Shown piece after piece: positions 24,846-37,267 of a stretch of DNA of 64,000 bases. Every line of letters starts with the position of its first letter. The first letter of the stretch is position 1. The notes under the pieces were generated by a model. That model was not told the DNA's origin and did not search any database. It saw only the letters and a program-made list of their open reading frames with translations. The DNA is from Cinclus cinclus (lineage: Eukaryota > Chordata > Aves > Passeriformes > Cinclidae): NCBI RefSeq assembly GCF_963662255.1, contig NC_085047.1, positions 23,503,258-23,567,257 on the forward strand, read 5' to 3'. Both the position numbers and the translations under genes were made by a program.

Positions 24846-26225
24846 ATTTCTATGCCGGGACATTATTGTCTGCGAGACAGCTCTCCGGAGCGCTAGTATT
24901 TGGCCAGGCTGAAATCAGCGCCATGGGAAGCCAATCTGACAAGCGGAGTGCAACGAGCGCGGCGATATGGGGCCGCTTGGCAGGTGGCCGAAGAAAGACG
25001 GCTGCCCCGTGAATGTGGTGCCAGAAGGCAAGTTTCAGCAGGGCGTTCCGGGCCAGCTCAATGTGCAGCCGCAGTTGTTCTAGGCGAGTTCTAGCCGAGA
25101 AGCTTTCCGTCTCCATTCACGAGACAAGAAAGGCAGAAGGCAAGGGCACCCAGGGTTGAGAAGAAAAGTGCGCGTAGCGAGCTCGTTGCGGCAGAGGCGA
25201 AAGCCAGGAGCAGCGCGCTCGGTGCGAGAAGTAGAGGGCGCTTCGCCTCCTTGGGAAGGAAATCGCGTCTGGGCACGAACGACAGCCAGCGAAGCTTCAG
25301 GAACAACAGGCTGTTCTGCTCAGCGTACGAGCCTGAAGTGAGTGGCAAGGGGTAAGCGGGCAGTTCCAAGGCATCTAGCTTTCCTGCTAGCAATGCCATT
25401 TCTACCCTGCCGTGCAAAACGTTGTCCTTTGCCGTTATGCTCCGAGATGCAGAGAGCACGTCGGCAGACGCAGTGCAGAGGGAAAGGACACAGTATCCTT
25501 GGGAGTGTGACGCCGCTTAGGCGGGCAAAGCAGAAAGGTGCCGCCCTGCACCGGCTTTGACTGCCTGAGCTTCCTTGCTAGGACAGCACCTGTCGAAAGC
25601 TGGCAACTAGGCTGCCAGAGTGCAGAATGTAGGCGGTGCGGCACGCTTGCTTGCCGAAAGCCAGTATCAGCGAGACAGCGTGCTAGGCTCTGTTTCACAG
25701 CTCCTTGGAGAACACGCACTGGAAGAATGCCGTCTCTGTTCCGCAAAAGCTCTGCCCCAGTGAAAGGTGGAAGAAGCAGCCTGTGGCCACGGGCAGAGCT
25801 GGTCAACAGCTGCGCCTAACTTTCCCAAGCTGCGAGAGCATTCGCAGCCGAGTTCTGCTTTGACAGAGCTATTGGTGAACTTTTGCAGTCCCGGAAGCTG
25901 CTGAAACCAAGGCTGTGTTCCGCCTCTTCATTCTTGGCTTTCTGTGCTCCAGCGAGTTGTCAAGCTCGGACACGGCATTCAGCTTTGCCGCCTCTCTGCA
26001 CGGAAAGCACTAGACAGAACTAGTGTGCTTCGTGCATGCTCTCTCCTCGCTTTTATGGTCACGGCTCTGCTTTTTGCTTGGCAGCGTTCACAGGGTCCAC
26101 GGCGTACCTCTTGCACAGCAAGAGGTGGCCGGCGAGGAATACTTGCTGCCTTAAGTCGTTCCATGCTCAAGGCATTCATCAGAGCAACACAGTGTGGGAA
26201 AAGAGGAGGGAACATTGCAGGACAA
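24846..26225 (+). repeat. Satellite monomer 19
   Basis: 351 G, short form, 1304 C, with T at 24924 (unit 79) and A at 26120 (unit 1275). That pair occurs elsewhere only in monomer 10. The left part also fits monomer 16. Confidence 0.97.
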
Positions 26226-27605
26226 ATTTCTATGCCGGGACATTATTGTCTGCGAGACAGCTCTCCGGAGCGCTAGTATTTGGCCAGGCTGAAATCAGCG
26301 CCACGGGAAGCCAATCTGACAAGCGGAGTGCAACGAGCGCGGCGATATGGGGCCGCTTGGCAGGTGGCCGAAGAAAGACGGCTGCCCCGTGAATGTGGTG
26401 CCAGAAGGCAAGTTTCAGCAGGGCGTTCCGGGCCAGCTCAATGTGCAGCCGCAGTTGTTCTAGGCGAGTTCTAGCCGAGAAGCTTTCCGTCTCCATTCAC
26501 GAGACAAGAAAGGCAGAAGGCAAGGGCACCCAGGGTTGAGAAGAAAAGTGCGCGTAGCGAGCTCGTTGCGGCAGAGGCGAAAGCCAGGAGCAGCGCGCTC
26601 GGTGCGAGAAGTAGAGGGCGCTTCGCCTCCTTGGGAAGGAAATCGCGTCTGGGCACGAACGACAGCCAGCGAAGCTTCAGGAACAACAGGCTGTTCTGCT
26701 CAGCGTACGAGCCTGAAGTGAGTGGCAAGGGGTAAGCGGGCAGTTCCAAGGCATCTAGCTTTCCTGCTAGCAATGCCATTTCTACCCTGCCGTGCAAAAC
26801 GTTGTCCTTTGCCGTTATGCTCCGAGATGCAGAGAGCACGTCGGCAGACGCAGTGCAGAGGGAAAGGACACAGTATCCTTGGGAGTGTGACGCCGCTTAG
26901 GCGGGCAAAGCAGAAAGGTGCCGCCCTGCACCGGCTTTGACTGCCTGAGCTTCCTTGCTAGGACAGCACCTGTCGAAAGCTGGCAACTAGGCTGCCAGAG
27001 TGCAGAATGTAGGCGGTGCGGCACGCTTGCTTGCCGAAAGCCAGTATCAGCGAGACAGCGTGCTAGGCTCTGTTTCACAGCTCCTTGGAGAACACGCACT
27101 GGAAGAATGCCGTCTCTGTTCCGCAAAAGCTCTGCCCCAGTGAAAGGTGGAAGAAGCAGCCTGTGGCCACGGGCAGAGCTGGTCAACAGCTGCGCCTAAC
27201 TTTCCCAAGCTGCGAGAGCATTCGCAGCCGAGTTCTGCTTTGACAGAGCTATTGGTGAACTTTTGCAGTCCCGGAAGCTGCTGAAACCAAGGCTGTGTTC
27301 CGCCTCTTCATTCTTGGCTTTCTGTGCTCCAGCGAGTTGTCAAGCTCGGACACGGCATTCAGCTTTGCCGCCTCTCTGCACGGAAAGCACTAGACAGAAC
27401 TAGTGTGCTTCGTGCATGCTCTCTCCTCGCTTTTATGGTCACGGCTCTGCTTTTTGCTTGGCAGCGTTCACAGGGTCCACGGCGTACCTCTTGCACAGCG
27501 AGAGGTGGCCGGCGAGGAATACTTGCTGCCTTAAGTCGTTCCATGCTCAAGGCATTCATCAGAGCAACACAGTGTGGGAAAAGAGGAGGGAACATTGCAG
27601 GACAA
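26226..27605 (+). repeat. Satellite monomer 20
   Basis: 351 G, short form, 1304 C, consensus. In the block comparison its left part lines up with monomer 11 and its right part with monomer 12, so it is the likely site of a one-monomer gain or loss. Confidence 0.97.
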
Positions 27606-28985
27606 ATTTCTATGCCGGGACATTATTGTCTGCGAGACAGCTCTCCGGAGCGCTAGTATTTGGCCAGGCTGAAATCAGCGCCACGGGAAGCCAATCTGAC
27701 AAGCGGAGTGCAACGAGCGCGGCGATATGGGGCCGCTTGGCAGGTGGCCGAAGAAAGACGGCTGCCCCGTGAATGTGGTGCCAGAAGGCAAGTTTCAGCA
27801 GGGCGTTCCGGGCCAGCTCAATGTGCAGCCGCAGTTGTTCTAGGCGAGTTCTAGCCGAGAAGCTTTCCGTCTCCATTCACGAGACAAGAAAGGCAGAAGG
27901 CAAGGGCACCCAGGGTTGAGAAGAAAAGTGCGCGTAGCGAGCTCGTTGCGGCAGAGGCGAAATCCAGGAGCAGCGCGCTCGGTGCGAGAAGTAGAGGGCG
28001 CTTCGCCTCCTTGGGAAGGAAATCGCGTCTGGGCACGAACGACAGCCAGCGAAGCTTCAGGAACAACAGGCTGTTCTGCTCAGCGTACGAGCCTGAAGTG
28101 AGTGGCAAGGGGTAAGCGGGCAGTTCCAAGGCATCTAGCTTTCCTGCTAGCAATGCCATTTCTACCCTGCCGTGCAAAACGTTGTCCTTTGCCGTTATGC
28201 TCCGAGATGCAGAGAGCACGTCGGCAGACGCAGTGCAGAGGGAAAGGACACAGTATCCTTGGGAGTGTGACGCCGCTTAGGCGGGCAAAGCAGAAAGGTG
28301 CTGCCCTGCACCGGCTTTGACTGCCTGAGCTTCCTTGCTAGGACAGCACCTGTCGAAAGCTGGCAACTAGGCTGCCAGAGTGCAGAATGTAGGCGGTGCG
28401 GCACGCTTGCTTGCCGAAAGCCAGTATCAGCGAGACAGCGTGCTAGGCTCTGTTTCACAGCTCCTTGGAGAACACGCACTGGAAGAATGCCGTCTCTGTT
28501 CCGCAAAAGCTCTGCCCCAGTGAAAGGTGGAAGAAGCAGCCTGTGGCCACGGGCAGAGCTGGTCAACAGCTGCGCCTAACTTTCCCAAGCTGCGAGAGCA
28601 TTCGCAGCCGAGTTCTGCTTTGACAGAGCTATTGGTGAACTTTTGCAGTCCCGGAAGCTGCTGAAACCAAGGCTGTGTTCCGCCTCTTCATTCTTGGCTT
28701 TCTGTGCTCCAGCGAGTTGTCAAGCTCGGACACGGCATTCAGCTTTGCCGCCTCTCTGCACGGAAAGCACTAGACAGAACTAGTGTGCTTCGTGCATGCT
28801 CTCTCCTCGCTTTTATGGTCACGGCTCTGCTTTTTGCTTGGCAGCGTTCACAGGGTCCACGGCGTACCTCTTGCACAGCGAGAGGTGGCCGGCGAGGAAT
28901 ACTTGCTGGCTTAAGTCGTTCCATGCTCAAGGCATTCATCAGAGCAACACAGTGTGGGAAAAGAGGAGGGAACATTGCAGGACAA
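27606..28985 (+). repeat. Satellite monomer 21
   Basis: 351 G, short form, 1304 G, with T at 27963 (unit 358) and T at 28302 (unit 697). It is the sister of monomer 13 without that copy's private change at unit 513. Confidence 0.97.
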
Positions 28986-30365
28986 ATTTCTATGCCGGGA
29001 CATTATTGTCTGCGAGACAGCTCTCCGGAGCGCTAGTATTTGGCCAGGCTGAAATCAGCGCCACGGGAAGCCAATCTGACAAGCGGAGTGCAACGAGCGC
29101 GGCGATATGGGGCCGCTTGGCAGGTGGCCGAAGAAAGACGGCTGCCCCGTGAATGTGGTGCCAGAAGGCAAGTTTCAGCAGGGCGTTCCGGGCCAGCTCA
29201 ATGTGCAGCCGCAGTTGTTCTAGGCGAGTTCTAGCCGAGAAGCTTTCCGTCTCCATTCACGAGACAAGAAAGGCAGAAGGCAAGGGCACCCAGGGTTGAG
29301 AAGAAAAGTGCGCGTAGCGAGCTCGTTGCGGCAGAAGCGAAAGCCAGGAGCAGCGCGCTCGGTGCGAGAAGTAGAGGGCGCTTCGCCTCCTTGGGAAGGA
29401 AATCGCGTCTGGGCACGAACGACAGCCAGCGAAGCTTCAGGAACAACAGGCTGTTCTGCTCAGCGTACGAGCCTGAAGTGAGTGGCAAGGGGTAAGCGGG
29501 CAGTTCCAAGGCATCTAGCTTTCCTGCTAGCAATGCCATTTCTACCCTGCCGTGCAAAACGTTGTCCTTTGCCGTTATGCTCCGAGATGCAGAGAGCACG
29601 TCGGCAGACGCAGTGCAGAGGGAAAGGACACAGTATCCTTGGGAGTGTGACGCCGCTTAGGCGGGCAAAGCAGAAAGGTGCCGCCCTGCACCGGCTTTGA
29701 CTGCCTGAGCTTCCTTGCTAGGACAGCACCTGTCGAAAGCTGGCAACTAGGCTGCCAGAGTGCAGAATGTAGGCGGTGCGGCACGCTTGCTTGCCGAAAG
29801 CCAGTATCAGCGAGACAGCGTGCTAGGCTCTGTTTCACAGCTCCTTGGAGAACACGCACTGGAAGAATGCCGTCTCTGTTCCGCAAAAGCTCTGCCCCAG
29901 TGAAAGGTGGAAGAAGCAGCCTGTGGCCACGGGCAGAGCTGGTCAACAGCTGCGCCTAACTTTCCCAAGCTGCGAGAGCATTCGCAGCCGAGTTCTGCTT
30001 TGACAGAGCTATTGGTGAACTTTTGCAGTCCCGGAAGCTGCTGAAACCAAGGCTGTGTTCCGCCTCTTCATTCTTGGCTTTCTGTGCTCCAGCGAGTTGT
30101 CAAGCTCGGACACGGCATTCAGCTTTGCCGCCTCTCTGCACGGAAAGCACTAGACAGAACTAGTGTGCTTCGTGCATGCTCTCTCCTCGCTTTTATGGTC
30201 ACGGCTCTGCTTTTTGCTTGGCAGCGTTCACAGGGTCCACGGCGTACCTCTTGCACAGCGAGAGGTGGCCGGCGAGGAATACTTGCTGCCTTAAGTCGTT
30301 CCATGCTCAAGGCATTCATCAGAGCAACACAGTGTGGGAAAAGAGGAGGGAACATTGCAGGACAA
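28986..30365 (+). repeat. Satellite monomer 22
   Basis: 351 A (29336), short form, 1304 C, no rare allele. It is the only copy with this combination and no rare allele. Its left half matches monomer 14; the match ends at the three-allele site. Confidence 0.97.
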
Positions 30366-31745
30366 ATTTCTATGCCGGGACATTATTGTCTGCGAGACAG
30401 CTCTCCGGAGCGCTAGTATTTGGCCAGGCTGAAATCAGCGCCACGGGAAGCCAATCTGACAAGCGGAGTGCAACGAGCGCGGCGATATGGGGCCGCTTGG
30501 CAGGTGGCCGAAGAAAGACGGCTGCCCCGTGAATGTGGTGCCAGAAGGCAAGTTTCAGCAGGGCGTTCCGGGCCAGCTCAATGTGCAGCCGCAGTTGTTC
30601 TAGGCGAGTTCTAGCCGAGAAGCTTTCCGTCTCCATTCACGAGACAAGAAAGGCAGAAGGCAAGGGCACCCAGGGTTGAGAAGAAAAGTGCGCGTAGCGA
30701 GCTCGTTGCGGCAGAAGCGAAAGCCAGGAGCAGCGCGCTCGGTGCGAGAAGTAGAGGGCGCTTCGCCTCCTTGGGAAGGAAATCGCGTCTGGGCACGAAC
30801 GACAGCCAGCGAAGCTTCAGGAACAACAGGCTGTTCTGCTCAGCGTACGAGCCTGAAGTGAGTGGCAAGGGGTAAGCGGGCAGTTCCAAGGCATCTAGCT
30901 TTCCTGCTAGCAATGCCATTTCTACCCTGCCGTGCAAAACGTTGTCCTTTGCCGTTATGCTCCGAGATGCAGAGAGCACGTCGGCAGACGCAGTGCAGAG
31001 GGAAAGGACACAGTATCCTTGGGAGTGTGACGCCGCTTAGGCGGGCAAAGCAGAAAGGTGCCGCCCTGCGCCGGCTTTGACTGCCTGAGCTTCCTTGCTA
31101 GGACAGCACCTGTCGAAAGCTGGCAACTAGGCTGCCAGAGTGCAGAATGTAGGCGGTGCGGCACGCTTGCTTGCCGAAAGCCAGTATCAGCGAGACAGCG
31201 TGCTAGGCTCTGTTTCACAGCTCCTTGGAGAACACGCACTGGAAGAATGCCGTCTCTGTTCCGCAAAAGCTCTGCCCCAGTGAAAGGTGGAAGAAGCAGC
31301 CTGTGGCCACGGGCAGAGCTGGTCAACAGCTGCGCCTAACTTTCCCAAGCTGCGAGAGCATTCGCAGCCGAGTTCTGCTTTGACAGAGCTATTGGTGAAC
31401 TTTTGCAGTCCCGGAAGCTGCTGAAACCAAGGCTGTGTTCCGCCTCTTCATTCTTGGCTTTCTGTGCTCCAGCGAGTTGTCAAGCTCGGACACGGCATTC
31501 AGCTTTGCCGCCTCTCTGCACGGAAAGCACTAGACAGAACTAGTGTGCTTCGTGCATGCTCTCTCCTCGCTTTTATGGTCACGGCTCTGCTTTTTGCTTG
31601 GCAGCGTTCACAGGGTCCACGGCGTACCTCTTGCACAGCGAGAGGTGGCCGGCGAGGAATACTTGCTGCCTTAAGTCGTTCCATGCTCAAGGCATTCATC
31701 AGAGCAACACAGTGTGGGAAAAGAGGAGGGAACATTGCAGGACAA
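30366..31745 (+). repeat. Satellite monomer 23
   Basis: 351 A (30716), CG at 704-705, 1304 C. It equals monomers 14 and 17 except that it lacks their unit-736 change, and so resembles the state from which they derive. Confidence 0.97.
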
Positions 31746-33126
31746 ATTTCTATGCCGGGACATTATTGTCTGCGAGACAGCTCTCCGGAGCGCTAGTATT
31801 TGGCCAGGCTGAAATCAGCGCCACGGGAAGCCAATCTGACAAGCGGAGTGCAACGAGCGCGGCGATATGGGGCCGCTTGGCAGGTGGCCGAAGAAAGACG
31901 GCTGCCCCGTGAATGTGGTGCCAGAAGGCAAGTTTCAGCAGGGCGTTCCGGGCCAGCTCAATGTGCAGCCGCAGTTGTTCTAGGCGAGTTCTAGCCGAGA
32001 AGCTTTCCGTCTCCATTCACGAGACAAGAAAGGCAGAAGGCAAGGGCACCCAGGGTTGAGAAGAAAAGTGCGCGTAGCGAGCTCGTTGCGGCAGAAGCGA
32101 AAGCCAGGAGCAGCGCGCTCGGTGCGAGAAGTAGAGGGCGCTTCGCCTCCTTGGGAAGGAAATCGCGTCTGGGCACGAACGACAGCCAGCGAAGCTTCAG
32201 GAACAACAGGCTGTTCTGCTCAGCGTACGAGCCTGAAGTGAGTGGCAAGGGGTAAGCGGGCAGTTCCAAGGCATCTAGCTTTCCTGCTAGCAATGCCATT
32301 TCTACCCTGCCGTGCAAAACGTTGTCCTTTGCCGTTATGCTCCGAGATGCAGAGAGCACGTCGGCAGACGCAGTGCAGAGGGAAAGGACACAGTATCCTT
32401 GGGAGTGTGATACCGCTTAGGCGGGCAAAGCAGAAAGGTGCCGCCCTGCCACCGGCTTTGACTGCCTGAGCTTCCTTGCTAGGACAGCACCTGTCGAAAG
32501 CTGGCAACTAGGCTGCCAGAGTGCAGAATGTAGGCGGTGCGGCACGCTTGCTTGCCGAAAGCCAGTATCAGCGAGACAGCGTGCTAGGCTCTGTTTCACA
32601 GCTCCTTGGAGAACACGCACTGGAAGAATGCCGTCTCTGTTCCGCAAAAGCTCTGCCCCAGTGAAAGGTGGAAGAAGCAGCCTGTGGCCACGGGCAGAGC
32701 TGGTCAACAGCTGCGCCTAACTTTCCCAAGCTGCGAGAGCATTCGCAGCCGAGTTCTGCTTTGACAGAGCTATTGGTGAACTTTTGCAGTCCCGGAAGCT
32801 GCTGAAACCAAGGCTGTGTTCCGCCTCTTCATTCTTGGCTTTCTGTGCTCCAGCGAGTTGTCAAGCTCGGACACGGCATTCAGCTTTGCCGCCTCTCTGC
32901 ACGGAAAGCACTAGACAGAACTAGTGTGCTTCGTGCATGCTCTCTCCTCGCTTTTATGGTCACGGCTCTGCTTTTTGCTTGGCAGCGTTCACAGGGTCCA
33001 CGGCGTACCTCTTGCACAGCGAGAGGTGGCCGGCGAGGAATACTTGCTGCCTTAAGTCGTTCCATGCTCAAGGCATTCATCAGAGCAACACAGTGTGGGA
33101 AAAGAGGAGGGAACATTGCAGGACAA
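31746..33126 (+). repeat. Satellite monomer 24 (CpG changed on both bases)
   Basis: 351 A (32096), long form, 1304 C. Both bases of the CpG at unit 666-667 are changed (32411 T, 32412 A), giving TA. The second base is shared with monomers 6 and 33; the first is private. Confidence 0.97.
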
Positions 33127-34506
33127 ATTTCTATGCCGGGACATTATTGTCTGCGAGACAGCTCTCCGGAGCGCTAGTATTTGGCCAGGCTGAAATCAGC
33201 GCCACGGGAAGCCAATCTGACAAGCGGAGTGCAACGAGCGCGGCGATATGGGGCCGCTTGGCAGGTGGCCGAAGAAAGACGGCTGCCCCGTGAATGTGGT
33301 GCCAGAAGGCAAGTTTCAGCAGGGCGTTCCGGGCCAGCTCAATGTGCAGCCGCAGTTGTTCTAGGCGAGTTCTAGCCGAGAAGCTTTCCGTCTCCATTCA
33401 CGAGACAAGAAAGGCAGAAGGCAAGGGCACCCAGGGTTGAGAAGAAAAGTGCGCGTAGCGAGCTCGTTGCGGCAGAGGCGAAAGCCAGGAGCAGCGCGCT
33501 CGGTGCGAGAAGTAGAGGGCGCTTCGCCTCCTTGGGAAGGAAATCGCGTCTGGGCACGAACGACAGCCAGCGAAGCTTCAGGAACAACAGGCTGTTCTGC
33601 TCAGCGTACGAGCCTGAAGTGAGTGGCAAGGGGTAAGCGGGCAGTTCCAAGGCATCTAGCTTTCCTGCTAGCAATGCCATTTCTACCCTGCCGTGCAAAA
33701 CGTTGTCCTTTGCCGTTATGCTCCGAGATGCAGAGAGCACGTCGGCAGACGCAGTGCAGAGGGAAAGGACACAGTATCCTTGGGAGTGTGACGCCGCTTA
33801 GGCGGGCAAAGCAGAAAGGTGCCGCCCTGCACCGGCTTTGACTGCCTGAGCTTCCTTGCTAGGACAGCACCTGTCGAAAGCTGGCAACTAGGCTGCCAGA
33901 GTGCAGAATGTAGGCGGTGCGGCACGCTTGCTTGCCGAAAGCCAGTATCAGCGAGACAGCGTGCTAGGCTCTGTTTCACAGCTCCTTGGAGAACACGCAC
34001 TGGAAGAATGCCGTCTCTGTTCCGCAAAAGCTCTGCCCCAGTGAAAGGTGGAAGAAGCAGCCTGTGGCCACGGGCAGAGCTGGTCAACAGCTGCGCCTAA
34101 CTTTCCCAAGCTGCGAGAGCATTCGCAGCCGAGTTCTGCTTTGACAGAGCTATTGGTGAACTTTTGCAGTCCCGGAAGCTGCTGAAACCAAGGCTGTGTT
34201 CCGCCTCTTCATTCTTGGCTTTCTGTGCTCCAGCGAGTTGTCAAGCTCGGACACGGCATTCAGCTTTGCCGCCTCTCTGCACGGAAAGCACTAGACAGAA
34301 CTAGTGTGCTTCGTGCATGCTCTCTCCTCGCTTTTATGGTCACGGCTCTGCTTTTTGCTTGGCAGCGTTCACAGGGTCCACGGCGTACCTCTTGCACAGC
34401 GAGAGGTGGCCGGCGAGGAATACTTGCTGCCTTAAGTCGTTCCATGCTCAAGGCATTCATCAGAGCAACACAGTGTGGGAAAAGAGGAGGGAACATTGCA
34501 GGACAA
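33127..34506 (+). repeat. Satellite monomer 25
   Basis: 351 G, short form, 1304 C, consensus at all tracked sites. Confidence 0.97.
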
Positions 34507-35886
34507 ATTTCTATGCCGGGACATTATTGTCTGCGAGACAGCTCTCCGGAGCGCTAGTATTTGGCCAGGCTGAAATCAGCGCCACGGGAAGCCAATCTGA
34601 CAAGCGGAGTGCAACGAGCGCGGCGATATGGGGCCGCTTGGCAGGTGGCCGAAGAAAGACGGCTGCCCCGTGAATGTGGTGCCAGAAGGCAAGTTTCAGC
34701 AGGGCGTTCCGGGCCAGCTCAATGTGCAGCCGCAGTTGTTCTAGGCGAGTTCTAGCCGAGAAGCTTTCCGTCTCCATTCACGAGACAAGAAAGGCAGAAG
34801 GCAAGGGCACCCAGGGTTGAGAAGAAAAGTGCGCGTAGCGAGCTCGTTGCGGCAGAGGCGAAAGCCAGGAGCAGCGCGCTCGGTGCGAGAAGTAGAGGGC
34901 GCTTCGCCTCCTTGGGAAGGAAATCGCGTCTGGGCACGAACGACAGCCAGCGAAGCTTCAGGAACAACAGGCTGTTCTGCTCAGCGTACGAGCCTGAAGT
35001 GAGTGGCAAGGGGTAAGCGGGCAGTTCCAAGGCATCTAGCTTTCCTGCTAGCAATGCCATTTCTACCCTGCCGTGCAAAACGTTGTCCTTTGCCGTTATG
35101 CTCCGAGATGCAGAGAGCACGTCGGCAGACGCAGTGCAGAGGGAAAGGACACAGTATCCTTGGGAGTGTGACGCCGCTTAGGCGGGCAAAGCAGAAAGGT
35201 GCCGCCCTGCACCGGCTTTGACTGCCTGAGCTTCCTTGCTAGGACAGCACCTGTCGAAAGCTGGCAACTAGGCTGCCAGAGTGCAGAATGTAGGCGGTGC
35301 GGCACGCTTGCTTGCCGAAAGCCAGTATCAGCGAGACAGCGTGCTAGGCTCTGTTTCACAGCTCCTTGGAGAACACGCACTGGAAGAATGCCGTCTCTGT
35401 TCCGCAAAAGCTCTGCCCCAGTGAAAGGTGGAAGAAGCAGCCTGTGGCCACGGGCAGAGCTGGTCAACAGCTGCGCCTAACTTTCCCAAGCTGCGAGAGC
35501 ATTCGCAGCCGAGTTCTGCTTTGACAGAGCTATTGGTGAACTTTTGCAGTCCCGGAAGCTGCTGAAACCAAGGCTGTGTTCCGCCTCTTCATTCTTGGCT
35601 TTCTGTGCTCCAGCGAGTTGTCAAGCTCGGACACGGCATTCAGCTTTGCCGCCTCTCTGCACGGAAAGCACTAGACAGAACTAGTGTGCTTCGTGCATGC
35701 TCTCTCCTCGCTTTTATGGTCACGGCTCTGCTTTTTGCTTGGCAGCGTTCACAGGGTCCACGGCGTACCTCTTGCACAGCGAGAGGTGGCCGGCGAGGAA
35801 TACTTGCTGGCTTAAGTCGTTCCATGCTCAAGGCATTCATCAGAGCAACACAGTGTGGGAAAAGAGGAGGGAACATTGCAGGACAA
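34507..35886 (+). repeat. Satellite monomer 26
   Basis: 351 G, short form, 1304 G, no rare allele. It is the only copy with this combination and nothing else. Confidence 0.97.
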
Positions 35887-37267
35887 ATTTCTATGCCGGG
35901 ACATTATTGTCTGCGAGACAGCTCTCCGGAGCGCTAGTATTTGGCCAGGCTGAAATCAGCGCCACGGGAAGCCAATCTGACAAGCGGAGTGCAACGAGCG
36001 CGGCGATATGGGGCCGCTTGGCAGGTGGCCGAAGAAAGACGGCTGCCCCGTGAATGTGGTGCCAGAAGGCAAGTTTCAGCAGGGCGTTCCGGGCCAGCTC
36101 AATGTGCAGCCGCAGTTGTTCTAGGCGAGTTCTAGCCGAGAAGCTTTCCGTCTCCATTCACGAGACAAGAAAGGCAGAAGGCAAGGGCACCCAGGGTTGA
36201 GAAGAAAAGTGCGCGTAGCGAGCTCGTTGCGGCAGAGGCGAAAGCCAGGAGCAGCGCGCTCGGTGCGAGAAGTAGAGGGCGCTTCGCCTCCTTGGGAAGG
36301 AAATCGCGTCTGGGCACGAACGACAGCCAGCGAAGCTTCAGGAACAACAGGCTGTTCTGCTCAGCGTACGAGCCTGAAGTGAGTGGCAAGGGGTAAGCGG
36401 GCAGTTCCAAGGCATCTAGCTTTCCTGCTAGCAATGCCATTTCTACCCTGCCGTGCAAAACGTTGTCCTTTGCCGTTATGCTCCGAGATGCAGAGAGCAC
36501 GTCGGCAGACGCAGTGCAGAGGGAAAGGACACAGTATCCTTGGGAGTGTGACGCCGCTTAGGCGGGCAAAGCAGAAAGGTGCCGCCCTGCCACCGGCTTT
36601 GACTGCCTGAGCTTCCTTGCTAGGACAGCACCTGTCGAAAGCTGGCAACTAGGCTGCCAGAGTGCAGAATGTAGGCGGTGCGGCACGCTTGCTTGCCGAA
36701 AGCCAGTATCAGCGAGACAGCGTGCTAGGCTCTGTTTCACAGCTCCTTGGAGAACACGCACTGGAAGAATGCCGTCTCTGTTCCGCAAAAGCTCTGCCCC
36801 AGTGAAAGGTGGAAGAAGCAGCCTGTGGCCACGGGCAGAGCTGGTCAACAGCTGCGCCTAACTTTCCCAAGCTGCGAGAGCATTCGCAGCCGAGTTCTGC
36901 TTTGACAGAGCTATTGGTGAACTTTTGCAGTCCCGGAAGCTGCTGAAACCAAGGCTGTGTTCCGCCTCTTCATTCTTGGCTTTCTGTGCTCCAGCGAGTT
37001 GTCAAGCTCGGACACGGCATTCAGCTTTGCCGCCTCTCTGCACGGAAAGCACTAGACAGAACTAGTGTGCTTCGTGCATGCTCTCTCCTCGCTTTTATGG
37101 TCACGGCTCTGCTTTTTGCTTGGCAGCGTTCACAGGGTCCACGGCGTACCTCTTGCACAGCGAGAGGTGGCCGGCGAGGAATACTTGCTGCCTTAAGTCG
37201 TTCCATGCTCAAGGCATTCATCAGAGCAACACAGTGTGGGAAAAGAGGAGGGAACATTGCAGGACAA
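35887..37267 (+). repeat. Satellite monomer 27
   Basis: 351 G, long form, 1304 C, no rare allele. It has the haplotype of monomers 1, 7, 45 and 46. Confidence 0.97.

Larger units (their letters stand above)
17263..26119 (+). repeat. Three-unit higher-order repeat (monomers 14-16 and 17-19)
   Basis: Comparing each base at 17263-21979 with the base 4,140 bp downstream, I find one mismatch (19201 against 23341). The shared order is 351 A + CG + 736 C, then 351 A + 1304 G, then unit-79 T. Individual monomers inside the block differ from each other at several of these sites, so the repeating unit here is the trimer. It is present in about two copies. Confidence 0.88.
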
